Part shown: piece after piece, positions 17,081 through 24,462 of the stretch
Layout of the letters: each line of letters starts with the position of its first letter
Position numbering within the stretch: position 1 is the first letter of the stretch
NCBI RefSeq assembly: GCF_039679125.1
Contig: NZ_CP155551.1
Coordinates: 1,054,001 to 1,118,000, forward strand
Direction of reading: 5' to 3'
DNA from: Blastococcus sp. HT6-4
Lineage (GTDB): Bacteria > Actinomycetota > Actinomycetes > Mycobacteriales > Geodermatophilaceae
DNA: 64,000 bases
Translations under genes and position numbers: made by a program
Notes under the pieces: generated by a model
The model's database searches: none
What the model saw: the letters and a program-made list of their open reading frames with translations, nothing else
What the model was told of the DNA's origin: nothing

Positions 17081-18199
17081 TCAGTTCGCCCGCGGACCCG
17101 GGGCGTTGTCCGGATCGCCGCCCGGGTCGAGCGGTCGCCCACCGGACGGGGTCAGGAGGGGGCCGGGTGCGCCGTCCCCCCGGCCGGCCGCCGCGACGAA
17201 CTGCCGGAGGACGTCGTCGCCGGTGTGGAACGGGCCCCAGTCGAGCAGCTTCCGCGCCCGCGCGGTGTTGAGCGCCGGCGCCTGGAGGCCTAGGTCGAGC
17301 CAGGCCGGCTCGGTGGGCACCACGCGAGCGGTGAAGGCGGCGTGCAGGCCGGCCCGCAGCAGCGACGCCGGCGTCGGTACGCGGAACGTGCCGAGCGCGC
17401 GGGCGAGGGCGGCGGCGTCCATGAGCGGCTCCGCGGCCAGGTTGAACGGGCCCGGAGCGCGCCGGTCGAGCATGCGCTCGATGGCGTCGGCGACGTCGTC
17501 GGTGTGCACGAAGGCGATCGACAGCCCCGGCAGCGGCAGGGGCAGCAGCCGGGCGAGCGGGCCGGGCAGCATGCGGGCGGCGCCGTACACCAGTTCGCCG
17601 AGGAAGTAGCGGCCGATCTCGCTGGCGGCCTCGGGCTGGAGCACGAGCGTGGGCCGGACGACGGTGAGCGCCGTGTCCGGGTGCCGGCCGAACACCTGGC
17701 GGACCACCCGCTCGGCCTCGGACTTGTCGCGGCTGTACTGCGAACTCGGGATGCCGGTGGTGGGCCAGTCCTCGGCCACGCGGGAACCGCGGGCGCCGGC
17801 CGCGTAGGCGCCGATGGAGCTCATGTGCACGAACTGGTCGACCCCGGCCGCCGCGGCCGCCCGGGCGACCCGGCGGGTGCCCTCGACGTTGACCTGGCGC
17901 AGCATGTCCGGGCGCCGTCCCGGCTGCAGCGCCCAGGCCAGGTGCACCACGGCGTCGGCGCCGTCGACGAACTCGGCCAGCTCCGCCTCGCTGGCCGCCT
18001 CGCCGAGGTCGGCCAGGTGCCACCGGACGCCGTCGTAGGGCGGGATCGACGGCGGCCGTCGCCGGGCGAGCCCGCGCACCTCGGCCAGCCCGGCCTTCGG
18101 ATCGGTCAGCCGGCGCAGGAGGGCCGTGCCGACGTTGCCGCTGGCTCCGGTGACGGCGACCGTGCGGCCGGCGAGATGACCGGGGGAGAAGTTCGGCAT
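17081..18199 (-). CDS. NAD-dependent epimerase/dehydratase family protein
   Basis: A 372-residue extended SDR. The N-terminal Rossmann motif is VAVTGASGNVGTAL, followed by DGADAVVHLAW, the catalytic-type S..SSIGAYAAG region and the YSRDKSEAE motif (YxxxK). The C-terminal domain is like UDP-glucose 4-epimerase. The substrate cannot be told. It is 9 bp upstream of an MFS transporter on the same strand, so an operon is possible. Confidence 0.9.
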   Translation of the reverse strand: MPNFSPGHLAGRTVAVTGASGNVGTALLRRLTDPKAGLAEVRGLARRRPPSIPPYDGVRWHLADLGEAASEAELAEFVDGADAVVHLAWALQPGRRPDMLRQVNVEGTRRVARAAAAAGVDQFVHMSSIGAYAAGARGSRVAEDWPTTGIPSSQYSRDKSEAERVVRQVFGRHPDTALTVVRPTLVLQPEAASEIGRYFLGELVYGAARMLPGPLARLLPLPLPGLSIAFVHTDDVADAIERMLDRRAPGPFNLAAEPLMDAAALARALGTFRVPTPASLLRAGLHAAFTARVVPTEPAWLDLGLQAPALNTARARKLLDWGPFHTGDDVLRQFVAAAGRGDGAPGPLLTPSGGRPLDPGGDPDNAPGPRAN

Positions 18200-18208
18200 G
18201 CCCTGCCG

Positions 18209-19477
18209 CTACCCGGCCGTCCCCGCGCCAACCGGTTCGCGCAGCCGGAGCGAGACCGCGGCGGCGAGCACGAGTGCGGCGACGGCGACGGCGAAGCCCG
18301 CGGTGTGGCTGGTCGCATCGGCCAGCCGCGCCACCGCCAGGCTGCCGGCGATCCCGCCGGCCTGCAGGGCCAGGGAGGCGACGGAGACCGTCGTCGCCCG
18401 GTGCTGGGCGGTGACGCGGGTGTGCATGAGCTGCTGGCGCAGCGGCCAGCCGGCCGCGTTCACCAGGTAGAACAGCGCGAAGGTGACCGCCGTGACGGCG
18501 AGCACCGGGCTCACGGCCGTGGCGGCGAGCACGATCGCCGCCAGTCCGGCCACCGACGCGGTGGCGACGGCGGTCGATCCGCCGGCGGCCCGGCGCACCC
18601 TGCCGGCGAGGACCGAGCCGACGGAGGCCGCCGCGAACGACGCCGCCATGACCACCCCGAACACGGCCGTCCCCTCGGTCACCCCGCCCGCGAGCTCGGC
18701 GGACCGCAGCGGGCCGAGCAGTTCGACCGTCGAGAACACCAGCCCGCTCACCGCCGAGAGGACCAGCAGCCGGCGCAGGATCGCGTCGTGGCGGGTGAGC
18801 CGGGCGGTCTCCCGGACCAGCCGCGGCACGTCCCGGCAACCACGCAGGAGCGCCGTCGCGCCGGACGTCGGGGCCGCGACGGTCCGCAGCGGCGTCACCA
18901 GGGCCACCAGCGCCACCAGGTAGACGACGTCGACGCCGGCCGCGACCAGGAACGGGATGACGAGCACCGCGCTCCCCGAGCCCTCGGCCAGCACCGGGAC
19001 CAGGCCGCCGAGCACCGCGCCGAGGGTGAGCCCCAGGCCACTGGCCGCGGCGGCGCGGCTCAGGCCGGGCGTGGTGTCGGCGCCGGGATCGGCGGCGTGG
19101 GTGGCGTCGACGAACCAGGACTCCAGCGGCCCCGAGTCCAGCGCCCGGCCGGCGCCGATCAGCCCGTAGGCGAGGGCGAAGACGACGACGTCCTGGGCGG
19201 CGGCCATCGTGAGCAGCCCGGCTGCGCCCAGCACGGCGGAGAGCACGAGCACCGGCCGGTGCCCGATCGCGTCGGCGAGGCCGCCGGTGGGCAGCTCCAG
19301 CGAGACGGCGACGATCGAGTGCACCGCGACGGTCAGCCCGATCTCGGTGGTGCTCAGGCCGCGCGCCGACGCGAGCAGCACGATCACCGGCACGGTGATG
19401 CCGAGCGGCAGCCAGCGCAGCGCGGTGAGGAGCACGTAGCGGCGCTGGACGGCCGCGACGTCGAGCCGGGTGCTCAC
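18209..19477 (-). CDS. MFS transporter, probable drug efflux type
   Basis: About 422 residues with twelve hydrophobic segments, for example WLPLGITVPVIVLLASARG, LVLSAVLGAAGLLTMAA and ALFYLVNAAGWPL. The motif GGLADAIGHRPVL after the second segment is the MFS A-motif region. The GTG at 19477 overlaps the stop of the upstream ArsR-type regulator by 4 bp, so regulator and transporter are co-transcribed. This supports a regulated efflux role. The substrate is unknown. Confidence 0.9.
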   Translation of the reverse strand: MSTRLDVAAVQRRYVLLTALRWLPLGITVPVIVLLASARGLSTTEIGLTVAVHSIVAVSLELPTGGLADAIGHRPVLVLSAVLGAAGLLTMAAAQDVVVFALAYGLIGAGRALDSGPLESWFVDATHAADPGADTTPGLSRAAAASGLGLTLGAVLGGLVPVLAEGSGSAVLVIPFLVAAGVDVVYLVALVALVTPLRTVAAPTSGATALLRGCRDVPRLVRETARLTRHDAILRRLLVLSAVSGLVFSTVELLGPLRSAELAGGVTEGTAVFGVVMAASFAAASVGSVLAGRVRRAAGGSTAVATASVAGLAAIVLAATAVSPVLAVTAVTFALFYLVNAAGWPLRQQLMHTRVTAQHRATTVSVASLALQAGGIAGSLAVARLADATSHTAGFAVAVAALVLAAAVSLRLREPVGAGTAG

Positions 19478-20070
19478 AGGGGGTAGGTCGTCAGCGGGAA
19501 GAGGTCCAGCAGCACGTGCACCGGCGGCTGTCCGGCGTCCTCGCGGGTGTCCCGCCAGCGGGCGAGCACGGCGTTGAGCTCGTCGGCGAGCTCCCGGGCG
19601 GCGTCCGGGGACAGTCGCAGGCTCCAGTCGTTCAGCGACACGGCGGCGCGCCGGTCGTCGTCCAGTTCGCCGCGCTCGGTGGCGTGCGCGGCCAGCAGCC
19701 GCTGGTGGAGGGTGATCTGGCGGTGGCTGATCTCCTCCACCGCCTCCCGGCCCGCGGGGTCGTCGACGAGGGCGGCCGTGTCGAAGTGGGTGCTGCGGTG
19801 GGGTGCCCGCCACCAGCGGTCCCGGCCGTTCCCCTCGTCGGGCAGCTCCTCGACGAACCCGTACGCGGCGAGCTGGCGCAGGTGGTAGCTGGTCGACCCG
19901 CTGCTCTCACCCAGGCGCTGCGCCAGGCGTGAGGCCGTCGACGGGCCGTCGTTGCGGAGCGCGGCCATCAGCCGACCGCGGAGCGGGTGGGCGAGGGCGC
20001 GGAGGGCTCGGGGATCGGAGACGTCGATGGTCCCGTGCGGAGGCGGTGCCGCGGGTGTGCGCTCGGCCAT
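19474..20070 (-). CDS. ArsR-type winged-helix regulator
   Basis: A 198-residue regulator. After a Pro-rich leader, residues about 20-90 form the winged helix: RALRALAHPLRGRLMAAL, STASRLAQRLGES, GSTSYHLRQLAAYGFVEEL and a wing with RDRWWRAPH. The rest is helical. The ATG at 20070 is used; long upstream in-frame sequence overlaps the next gene and is not coding. A 36-bp palindrome lies 14 bp upstream, a likely autoregulatory operator. It overlaps the following MFS gene by 4 bp. Confidence 0.93.
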   Translation of the reverse strand: MAERTPAAPPPHGTIDVSDPRALRALAHPLRGRLMAALRNDGPSTASRLAQRLGESSGSTSYHLRQLAAYGFVEELPDEGNGRDRWWRAPHRSTHFDTAALVDDPAGREAVEEISHRQITLHQRLLAAHATERGELDDDRRAAVSLNDWSLRLSPDAARELADELNAVLARWRDTREDAGQPPVHVLLDLFPLTTYPL

Positions 20071-20083
20071 GCGCCGACAGTAG

Positions 20084-20119
20084 AACGCAAACACTCCTTT
20101 GCAAAGATTCCTTTGCGTT
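20084..20119. promoter_or_regulatory. Palindromic operator of the ArsR-type regulator
   Basis: AACGCAAA (20084-20091) and TTTGCGTT (20112-20119) are symmetric around the perfect palindrome CTTTGCAAAG (20097-20106). The site is just upstream of the regulator's ATG and is unusually AT-rich for this DNA. Binding by the adjacent regulator is inferred. Confidence 0.65.
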
Positions 20120-20135
20120 ACTCGTGGGTGGGTGC

Positions 20136-21509
20136 TCAGCCGCCGGTGTCCGGCGTCACCCGCACGAGGCCGCCGCCGGTGCCGATCGTCTCGAGCGACT
20201 CCCCGCGGCGCTCGGGAAGGCCGAAGGTGGCCAGCGCCGCCACCACGAAGAACGCGGCGAAGGTCCCGAACACCAGGCCGGTGCCCCCGGCGTCGACCAG
20301 CAGCGGCACGCACAACGGCGCCGCGATCGAGGCCAGCCGGCCGAACCCGGCCGCGGCCCCCGCGCCGGTCGCGCGCAGGGCGGTCGGGTAGATCTCCGGC
20401 GTCACCGCGTAGAGGGCGCCCCACGCGCCGAGGTTGAAGAAGGACAGCACCATGCCGGTGACCAGCAGCGCCGTGTCGGCGTCGGCGGTGGCGAACAGCC
20501 CGGCCCCGACGGCCGAGCCGGCCAGGAACGTCGCCAGCGTGGGGCGCCGGCCCCACTTCTCGATGAGGAAGGCCGCCACCGCGTACCCGGGGAGCTGGGC
20601 GAGGGTGATGTAGAGGGTGTACTCGAACGACCTGACCAGCGAGAAGCCCTCGTTGAACAGCAGGGTCGGCAGCCAGATGAAGGCGCCGTAGTACGAGAAG
20701 TTGATGCTGAACCAGACGATCCACAGCGCGGCCGTGCGGCTGCGCGTGCCGGCCGCCCACAGCGCGCGGGGCCCTGGTGGGGCGCTCGGCGGCGCGGGCG
20801 CCGGAGAGGCGACCGGCTGCACACCGGCGGCCCGCTCGAACCGGCGCACCGCGGCCTCGGCCTCGTCGGTGCGGCCCCGCAGCTCCAGGAAGCGCACCGA
20901 CTCCGGCAGCCCCCGGCGGACGACGACGGCGTACAGAGCGGGCAGGGCGCCGATGGCCAGCGCCCACCGCCAGCCGTTGTCGCCGCCGGGGACGACGAAG
21001 TACCCGATCAGGGCGGCCAGCGTCCAGCCCACCGCCCAGAACGCCTCGAGCAGCACGACCACGCGACCGCGCACCCGGGCGGGCGCGAACTCGCTGACCA
21101 GGGTGGAGGCGACCGGGAGCTCAGCCCCCAGGCCGAGGCCGATGAGGAACCGGAAGACCAGCAGCGCGCCGACCGACCACGACAGCGCGGCCGCCCCGGT
21201 GGCCAGCCCGAAGACCAGCAGGGTGAGGGCGAAGACCTGGCGCCGGCCGAACCGGTCGGCGAGCAGCCCGCCGAGCGTCGCGCCGATCGCCATCCCGGCG
21301 AAGCCGATCGAGCCGATCCACGACACCTCGCTGTTGGACAGCCCCCACTGCGCGACCAGGGCCGTCATCACGAACGAGATGAGCCCGACGTCCATGGCGT
21401 CCAGCGCCCAGCCCAGCCCGGAGCCGACGACCAGCCGGCCGTGCTCCCGGGTGAAGGGCAGCCGGTCGAGGCGTTCGGCCCGGGTCCGCGACGACGTCGT
21501 CTCCGTCAT
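20136..21509 (-). CDS. MFS transporter, sugar-porter/metabolite-H+ symporter type
   Basis: A 457-residue transporter with twelve membrane segments. It has LADRFGRRQVF after helix 2, the ELPVASTLVSEFAPARVRGR segment after helix 4, LPESVRFLELRGR before the central loop, EKWGRRPT in the second half and EIYPTALRATG, all hallmarks of the sugar-porter/synaptic-vesicle-2-like MFS group. A Pro/Ala-rich linker splits the two halves. The ATG at 21509 is chosen. The solute is not predictable. Confidence 0.92.
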   Translation of the reverse strand: MTETTSSRTRAERLDRLPFTREHGRLVVGSGLGWALDAMDVGLISFVMTALVAQWGLSNSEVSWIGSIGFAGMAIGATLGGLLADRFGRRQVFALTLLVFGLATGAAALSWSVGALLVFRFLIGLGLGAELPVASTLVSEFAPARVRGRVVVLLEAFWAVGWTLAALIGYFVVPGGDNGWRWALAIGALPALYAVVVRRGLPESVRFLELRGRTDEAEAAVRRFERAAGVQPVASPAPAPPSAPPGPRALWAAGTRSRTAALWIVWFSINFSYYGAFIWLPTLLFNEGFSLVRSFEYTLYITLAQLPGYAVAAFLIEKWGRRPTLATFLAGSAVGAGLFATADADTALLVTGMVLSFFNLGAWGALYAVTPEIYPTALRATGAGAAAGFGRLASIAAPLCVPLLVDAGGTGLVFGTFAAFFVVAALATFGLPERRGESLETIGTGGGLVRVTPDTGG

Positions 21510-21535
21510 GCCGTGCAGTCTCGCAACCGCCGGTC

Positions 21536-22363
21536 TCAGCCCCGGACGTGGGCGGTGATCAGCTCGGCGGTCCGGTCGGCGGCCAGCTCGGGGATCCAGT
21601 GCGGAACGCCGTCGAGGACCTCCAGCCGGTAGGGGGCGTCGACGAAGCGGGCGGTGTCCTCGGTGGCGGCCCGGCCGAGGAACGCGTCGCCGGTGCTCCA
21701 CACGTGCAGCGTCGGCACGCGCACCCGGCCCACGGGGTCGCGGCCGCTCCAGGGCAGCGCCCGATACCAGTTGAGCGCCGCCGTGAGCGCGGCCGGCTCC
21801 CGCATCCGCCGGACGTACCGGTCGACGGCGTCGTCGGGGAGGCCGCCGGAGGACAGCAGCCGGCGCAGGGCCGCGCCGTCGCCGGCCAGGAGCACCTGCT
21901 CGGGCAGGATCGGCAGCTGGAACAGCCCCACGTAGTAGGAGCGCAGCGCCTGGTCGCTGGTGGCCAGGGCGCGGGCCATGGCGCCCGGGTGCGGCACCGA
22001 GAGGGCCGTGAGGGTGCGCACCCGGCCGGGGTGCCAGGCGCCGAGCGCCCAGCCCACGATGCCGCCCCAGTCGTGGCCGACCACGTGCGCCGAGTCGAGC
22101 CCGGCGGCGTCCAGCAGGGCCAGGACGTCACCGACCGTCTCGCGCAGCCGGTAGTGGGCCCGGCCGCGGGGGCGGGCCATGGGCGAGTAGCCGCGCTGGT
22201 CGGGGGCGAGGGTGCGCAGGCCGTGCTGGTGCAGCGCGGGCGCCACCCGGTCCCAGGCGGTCGAGTCCTGCGGGAAGCCGTGCAGGAGGACGACGGGCTC
22301 GCCGTCGCCCGGTCCGGCGTCGCGGACGTCGAAGGTCAGGCCGTTCCGGCGGTAGCTGTCCAC
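21536..22363 (-). CDS. Alpha/beta hydrolase, epoxide hydrolase-like
   Basis: A 275-residue hydrolase. VVLLHGFPQDSTAWD is the oxyanion block, GHDWGGIVGW carries the Asp nucleophile as in epoxide hydrolases and haloalkane dehalogenases, and VPHWIPE carries the catalytic His. DQRGYSPMARP is typical of the epoxide-hydrolase branch. It has no signal peptide and is cytoplasmic. GTG at 22363 gives VDSYRRNG; the longer in-frame reading is less likely. Confidence 0.9.
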   Translation of the reverse strand: MDSYRRNGLTFDVRDAGPGDGEPVVLLHGFPQDSTAWDRVAPALHQHGLRTLAPDQRGYSPMARPRGRAHYRLRETVGDVLALLDAAGLDSAHVVGHDWGGIVGWALGAWHPGRVRTLTALSVPHPGAMARALATSDQALRSYYVGLFQLPILPEQVLLAGDGAALRRLLSSGGLPDDAVDRYVRRMREPAALTAALNWYRALPWSGRDPVGRVRVPTLHVWSTGDAFLGRAATEDTARFVDAPYRLEVLDGVPHWIPELAADRTAELITAHVRG

Positions 22364-22437
22364 CCGGCGACTGTGCCCCGCCCGGTCTCCGCGCACACAG
22401 GGAGGCGGTGCGTGCGCCGATCGGGGACCATGGTGGG

Positions 22438-22977
22438 GTGACCGCGCCTCCTCTCGAGCTCATCGTGCTGGTCGACGACGACGGGCGGGAGATCGGCACC
22501 CTCCCCAAGCCGCAGGTGCACCACGGGGAGACGCCCCTGCACCGGGCGTTCTCCGCCTACCTGTTCGCCGACGACGGCCGCCTGCTGGTCACTCGCCGGG
22601 CCGAGGGCAAGGCGACCTTCCCGGGCATGTGGACCAACACCGTGTGCGGGCACCCGGGTCCGGGGGAGGACGACGGCGCGGCGATCGCGCGGCGGGCCGA
22701 CTTCGAGCTCGGCCTGCGGGTGACCGACGTGCGCCCGGCGCTGCCCGGGTACCGGTACCGCGCCGAGTTCCGCGGGGTGGTGGAGAACGAGGTCTGCCCG
22801 GTGTACGTCGGCCGGTTCGCCGGTGAGCCGGCGCCGGAGCCCAGCGAGGTGGGGGAGTGGGAGCTCCTCGACTGGGCGGCCTTCCGCCGACGTCAGGAGA
22901 CGGAGGGCGACGCGTGGTCGCCGTGGTGCCGGGAGCAGGCGCGGCTGATCGAGCAGGCCGGGCTGCACCGGGTCTGA
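22438..22977 (+). CDS. idi: Isopentenyl-diphosphate delta-isomerase type 1
   Basis: Converts IPP to DMAPP for isoprenoid synthesis. The 179-residue Nudix-fold enzyme shows LHRAFSAYLF, RRAEGKATFPGMWTNTVCGHP with the catalytic Cys, the Nudix-like block with RRADFELGL, and ENEVCPVYVG carrying the catalytic Glu. Start is GTG at 22438. It is divergent from the alpha/beta hydrolase, and no other isoprenoid gene is near. Confidence 0.96.
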   Translation: MTAPPLELIVLVDDDGREIGTLPKPQVHHGETPLHRAFSAYLFADDGRLLVTRRAEGKATFPGMWTNTVCGHPGPGEDDGAAIARRADFELGLRVTDVRPALPGYRYRAEFRGVVENEVCPVYVGRFAGEPAPEPSEVGEWELLDWAAFRRRQETEGDAWSPWCREQARLIEQAGLHRV

Positions 22978-23030
22978 CCCGTTCCTGCTCGCCGCTCGTG
23001 GCCGGCTGCTCCGTCGCCTAGCGTGGCCGG

Positions 23031-23246
23031 GTGACCCTCAGCTCGGACGACGACCCCCACGCAGTGGCGCGTGGGGGGCCGCTCGACGGCAGCGTTTTCG
23101 GTGACGCTGTACCGGAGGAGTTCGAGGTCGTGATGGCTGACGGCTCGCACCATCGGTACGTCGTCACGGACGAGTGGGGCGAGAGCGCGTCCGGTGCACG
23201 CGCACGGGTCTACGCCTGGCACGGCCGACGGGGCGCCCCCCGGTAG
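23031..23246 (+). CDS. Small hypothetical protein with a GGPLDG motif
   Basis: A 71-residue acidic protein. The ARGGPLDGSVF motif followed by a short beta-rich end (HHRYVVTDEWGE, ARVYAWHGR) matches many small uncharacterised actinobacterial and phage proteins with a GGPLDG start. Start is GTG at 23031. Role unknown. The 136 bp that follow hold two small palindromes (for example TGTCCGCACGGACA near 23346) and the ribosome site of the next gene. Confidence 0.65.
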   Translation: MTLSSDDDPHAVARGGPLDGSVFGDAVPEEFEVVMADGSHHRYVVTDEWGESASGARARVYAWHGRRGAPR

Positions 23247-23382
23247 CGACCAGCCGCAACGGTCGCGACGGGACGAGCGGGACGTCGAGGTCGGGTCGCC
23301 GTCCGCCCTCGTCCGACCTGCGGCCCCGTCGATTGTCGACGAGGCTGTCCGCACGGACACGTACGGACGACGGAGGGGCTGG

Positions 23383-24156
23383 ATGGACGCGTCGCTGAAG
23401 GGTCGGGTCGCGCTCGTGACCGGTGGGGCGAGCGGCCTCGGGCGGGCGACCGCCCTGGCGCTGGCCGAGTCCGGTGCGCACGTGGTGATCGCCGACATCG
23501 ACGCCGCGGGCAGCGAGGAGACGTTGTCCCGGGTGAGCGCCGCCGGCGGCTCGGGCGAGGTGCTCGGCCTGGACGTCACCCAGGACGAGAGCCGGCGCGC
23601 CGTCGTCGCCGACCTGTTCGACCGGCACGGCGACACCTTCGACGTCCTGGTGAACGTCGCCGGCATCGACCGGCCGGGCTACATCACCGACATCGACCTC
23701 GCCGACTATCAGCGGGTGCAGGCCGTCAACTGCGAGGGGCCGATCTTCCTCACCAGCGAGTTCATGAAGCGGGTGCAGCACCTGCCCGAGGGCCGCACCG
23801 CCGACGTCGTGCACGTCGTCTCGCTGTCGGCGATCACCTCCGGCAGCGGGGCCATCGCCTACAACGGCTCCAAGGCCGGCTTCCTGAACGCCACCCGGTG
23901 CATCCAGCGGGAGCTGCGCGAGAAGGCGACCACGCTCCCCGACGGCAGCGAGCGGCCCTTCCCCTGCCGGGTGCAGAGCGTCATCCCCGCCGCCATGGAC
24001 ACCCCGATGATGGAGCAGTGGGGCATCCCCGGGCACCTGATGATGCCGCCGTCGGCGGTGGCCGAGGCCATCCGCACCCTGCTCCTCCTGCACCCGGCGA
24101 GCTTCGTGCCGGAGATGCAGATCGTGCCCCGGCTCGAGCCCAACTTCCCCCGCTGA
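23383..24156 (+). CDS. Short-chain dehydrogenase/reductase (SDR)
   Basis: A 257-residue classical SDR with the cofactor motif TGGASGLGRA, DID after beta-2 (favouring NAD), NVAG, the catalytic Ser in VVSLSAITSG and YNGSK (Tyr and Lys of YxxxK). The ATG at 23383 follows a GGAGGGG ribosome site. An upstream in-frame opening is not used. The substrate is unknown. It is followed 21 bp later by a small acidic protein gene. Confidence 0.92.
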   Translation: MDASLKGRVALVTGGASGLGRATALALAESGAHVVIADIDAAGSEETLSRVSAAGGSGEVLGLDVTQDESRRAVVADLFDRHGDTFDVLVNVAGIDRPGYITDIDLADYQRVQAVNCEGPIFLTSEFMKRVQHLPEGRTADVVHVVSLSAITSGSGAIAYNGSKAGFLNATRCIQRELREKATTLPDGSERPFPCRVQSVIPAAMDTPMMEQWGIPGHLMMPPSAVAEAIRTLLLLHPASFVPEMQIVPRLEPNFPR

Positions 24157-24177
24157 CCGATCGTGAGGAACAACCGC

Positions 24178-24453
24178 GTGAACGCACCGGACGACCCCAC
24201 CCCGGACACCGCGATGGCGTCGGGTTCCGACGCCGGAGAGCCCGGCGGTCACCTCGGCCCCGGTGACCTCGCGCCGGACGAGGAGCGGCTGCTGGCGGCG
24301 CTGGAGCGGCGCGACGGAACGGACCTGGTGGGCTCGCCGCAGGACGTCGTCGCCGCGACACGGGCGGCGGAGGACGAGGGTCCGTTGCCGGCCGCGGGCG
24401 GCGAGCCCGACGACGGGCTGACGCCGCGGTTCACCGCCCCCGAGCCGGACTGA
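24178..24453 (+). CDS. Small acidic hypothetical protein
   Basis: A 91-residue protein rich in Asp, Glu, Pro and Gly, with a short helix APDEERLLAALERR and a disordered remainder. No family is recognised. A GAGG ribosome site 9 bp before GTG 24178 supports the start; GTG 24163 is in frame too. It is probably co-transcribed with the SDR gene. Confidence 0.6.
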   Translation: MNAPDDPTPDTAMASGSDAGEPGGHLGPGDLAPDEERLLAALERRDGTDLVGSPQDVVAATRAAEDEGPLPAAGGEPDDGLTPRFTAPEPD

Positions 24454-24462
24454 CCGGGCTGC

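Noticed and set aside
23346..23359. TGTCCG-CA-CGGACA palindrome upstream of the SDR gene
   Set aside because: Short, and close to other GC palindromes; no regulator gene adjoins it, so I do not call an operator.
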